Shown: positions 62,352 through 64,000 of the stretch, one piece after another
Layout: each line of letters starts with the position of its first letter
How positions within the stretch are numbered: position 1 is the first letter of the stretch
The notes under the pieces: generated by a model
The model's input: only the letters and a program-made list of their open reading frames with translations
Databases searched by the model: none
What the model was told of the DNA's origin: nothing
From: Massilia sp. ST3
GTDB taxonomy: Bacteria; Pseudomonadota; Gammaproteobacteria; Burkholderiales; Burkholderiaceae_D
Length of the DNA: 64,000 bases
Direction: 5' to 3'
Assembly: GCF_018119405.1 (NCBI RefSeq)
Contig: NZ_JAGPWC010000019.1
Span: 21,424-85,423 of the forward strand
Program-made: the position numbers and the translations under genes

Positions 62352-63340
62352 CAGTTGTTTTCCGGGGGCTGGAGCTGGTCGAATACCTGGCGCTCGCGCG
62401 GGGCCAGGGCGCCGGCGGTGCGCACGAAGCCCGGCTGGGCGGCGTCGGCCAGCAGGCGCAGCTTGGCCAGGCGGTCGCCCGCGGCCCGCGCGCGCGCCAG
62501 CGGCTGGGACGGATCAATCCCGCCGATCGCGGCGGCGACGCTGGCCGGCAGCTCCCAGGCCAGGGCGATGCGCGCCGACAGTGGAAGCGCGGCGCCCAGG
62601 AGCGCCTCGGTGAAGGCATCGTCGTCCGGCAGCGCGCCGCCGGGCAGCACCTGGTCGGCCACGCGCAGCGCCACCACCAGGCCGACATTGCGCATCAGTC
62701 CCGCCAGGTAGGCTTCGAAAGGATCGGCGCCATGGGCAGGCGCCAGCAGCGAGGCGGCCAGCGCGCACTTCTCGGACTGGCTCCACAGCGCCGGCGCCAG
62801 CTGGCGCGCGAGCTGGCCGGCCTGCATGCCGATCACGGGCCGGAAGGCGACCCGCGCCAGCAGCATGCGCAAGCCGTTCTGGCCGAGCAGCAGCAGCGCG
62901 CCTTCGATATTGCGCACCGGCGTAGCGGGACGGTACCACGGGCTGTTGACTTCGCGGATGACCTCGGCGACCAGCACCGGATCCTGCGCCACCTGGCGCG
63001 CCAGGCCGGCGGCCGTGCTGGCCTCGTCGCGCAGGCTGCGCAGGAGCTGGGGAATCACGGCCGGCACCCGCGGCACACGTTCCGCCGCCGCTTCGGGCTG
63101 GTCCCGCAGGCGTGCCAGTTCGTCCAGCACCAGGCCGCCGCCCGGCAGGGCGGGAAGGGCGCAGGGCCCCGCGAGCCAATGGAAGAAGGCCAGGTCGAGC
63201 GCCCGGCCCGAGAGCGGCTCGGAAGCGGGAGCGCCGCCTGGAGGCGGGGCGGCGGGAAGGGCGGGGGCCGGCGGACGCGTTTCAGCCGCAGGCGCGGTGC
63301 CGGGAGCGTTGCCGAACAGGCGTGCGAGCCAGTTCTTCAT
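62351..63340 (-). CDS. HDOD-domain protein
   Basis: This 329-residue protein has an Ala/Pro-rich N-terminus (about 10-45) and an HDOD domain (about 85-300) with LARQVAQDPVLVAEVIREVNSP and IEGALLLLGQNGLRMLL, the family core. HDOD domains lack the HD catalytic pair and act in signalling, often with c-di-GMP or chemotaxis systems. The ATG at 63340 begins the conserved MKNWLARLFG. The stop overlaps the start of a broken 5'-nucleotidase gene. Its partner signal is unknown. Confidence 0.88.
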   Translation of the reverse strand: MKNWLARLFGNAPGTAPAAETRPPAPALPAAPPPGGAPASEPLSGRALDLAFFHWLAGPCALPALPGGGLVLDELARLRDQPEAAAERVPRVPAVIPQLLRSLRDEASTAAGLARQVAQDPVLVAEVIREVNSPWYRPATPVRNIEGALLLLGQNGLRMLLARVAFRPVIGMQAGQLARQLAPALWSQSEKCALAASLLAPAHGADPFEAYLAGLMRNVGLVVALRVADQVLPGGALPDDDAFTEALLGAALPLSARIALAWELPASVAAAIGGIDPSQPLARARAAGDRLAKLRLLADAAQPGFVRTAGALAPRERQVFDQLQPPENN

Positions 63341-63503
63341 CGTGCGGCGGGAATGGTCGGGACGGATGGCATGGGGCCATTCTAACCCGGGCGCGCGCGT
63401 GGGACGTGCTGGATGGAACAAGCCCGGCGCGGAAGGTCGCACTCCCGGCGCCGGGCCTGGAAGGCCGGCGGAAACCGGCCAGGAGAGGCAATGCGATGGA
63501 CGC

Positions 63504-63812
63504 TCAGCGGCGGTTCGGATCGGTCGATTGCGGATCGGTCGTGGTCGGCGGCGTGGTGGCCGGCGGCGTCGTGGTGGTGCTGGACGCGCCGACAGGCGGG
63601 GGCGTGGTTGCGCTGGTGCCGGACGAGGTGCCGGTGCCCCAGGTCGAGCTGCTGCCGCTGGTGGAACCCGTCGTGCTCGGCGCGGTGCTGCTGCTCGTGG
63701 TCGCGCTGCTGCTGGTGCCGCTGGTGCTGTCCATGTTGTCGCCGGTGGAGCTGCAAGCCGCCAGGGCCAGGGCCATCAGGCCACCCAGCAGCACACCTTG
63801 GTATTGTTTCAT
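63504..63812 (-). CDS. Ser/Thr-rich small lipoprotein
   Basis: This 102-residue predicted lipoprotein has the lipobox AAC at Cys20. Almost all remaining residues are Ser, Thr, Gly, Pro and Ala (SSTGDNMDSTSG... TTPPPVGASS), with a single WGTG in the middle. The low-complexity tail is probably unfolded and exposed. AAGGAGAAT precedes the ATG. No homolog is recognised; short repetitive runs here can vary between strains. Confidence 0.6.
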   Translation of the reverse strand: MKQYQGVLLGGLMALALAACSSTGDNMDSTSGTSSSATTSSSTAPSTTGSTSGSSSTWGTGTSSGTSATTPPPVGASSTTTTPPATTPPTTTDPQSTDPNRR

Positions 63813-63945
63813 CGCATTCTCCTTGGGTTGGGGTTGGTCCTCTCATCATGCGGAGCGCTGCAGGCGCATGAAATAGGATCGGGTCGAGATCGCATGTAGG
63901 AAGGAACTCACGTACTCGCAGAATGATTGCCTACACGAATTTTTT

Positions 63946-64000
63946 ATGACCGAAGCCCAGACCGGAAGCGGCGAGGGGGGCCCCCGCGGGGCGGGGGGGG
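63946..64000 (+). other. Window end: possible truncated gene start or contig-end artefact
   Basis: An ATG at 63946 opens a frame beginning MTEAQTGSGE that runs to the window end, but it has no ribosome binding site. The last 27 bases are almost only G and C with long homopolymers. The segment starting at 63959 (AGACCGGAAGCG) also resembles a damaged sequencing adapter. I cannot tell a real gene start from an assembly artefact. Confidence 0.35.

Overview
The window reads as a chromosomal segment of a GC-rich betaproteobacterium, most likely Oxalobacteraceae (Massilia or a close relative). This is inferred from strong GC-biased codon use, a complete MSHA-type pilus locus, a PEP-CTERM protein, a class I PHA synthase followed by PhaR, and a bamD/rluD/pgeF neighbourhood. 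I saw no rRNA, tRNA, CRISPR array, insertion sequence or prophage. The left edge cuts a gene. The right edge ends in a G/C homopolymer run that looks like a contig end.

Layout. 0-4 kb: partial maltose O-acetyltransferase, thymidine kinase, a HELAH-motif membrane protein and the tail-specific protease Prc. 4-5.2 kb: an AT-rich gap and a PEP-CTERM protein. 5.3-8.6 kb: an operon of two acyl-CoA dehydrogenases and two MaoC-type hydratases. 8.7-14.1 kb, minus: a hybrid histidine kinase translationally coupled to a REC-GGDEF diguanylate cyclase. 14.2-17.3 kb, minus: histidine phosphatase, APH-like kinase and an ACAD10/11-like acyl-CoA dehydrogenase.

17.5-34.3 kb: the MSHA pilus in two head-to-tail blocks. 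The first is mshE-G-F, two MshA/B-type pilins, mshC-D-O-P-Q. The second is mshI, a PilN-like gene, mshJ-K-L-M-N. MshE has the two c-di-GMP-binding MshEN motifs, so the nearby cyclase could plausibly feed this pilus. mshQ, the likely surface component, changes base composition in its C-terminal half.

34.3-41.6 kb: LysR regulator and SDR, YbdL-type aminotransferase, orphan PIN protein, YaaA, BamD, RluD, PgeF and a small membrane protein. 41.7-47.9 kb: phaC, phaR, rimO, cystathionine beta-lyase, a membrane protein and trxC. 47.9-54.4 kb: PhzF-like protein, DUF72 protein, Mut7-C/ubiquitin-fold protein with an overlapping gene of unknown function, cupin, lipoprotein, DUF1304 protein, NTF2-like protein and an SGNH hydrolase. 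54.5-62 kb, minus: mfd-serB and the FdhF/YdeP-type oxidoreductase with fdhD. 62.1-63.8 kb, minus: an HDOD protein, a coupled broken 5'-nucleotidase remnant and a Ser/Thr-rich lipoprotein.

Most operons are tightly packed, with many ATGA stop/start overlaps. Several convergent gene pairs share one GC-rich stem-loop. The best leads for follow-up are the deleted and frameshifted 5'-nucleotidase coupled to the HDOD gene, the kinase/ACAD/phosphatase trio, the rearranged MSHA locus next to c-di-GMP genes, and a 26-bp near-perfect palindrome upstream of the hybrid kinase. No wholly new system is proven by sequence alone.
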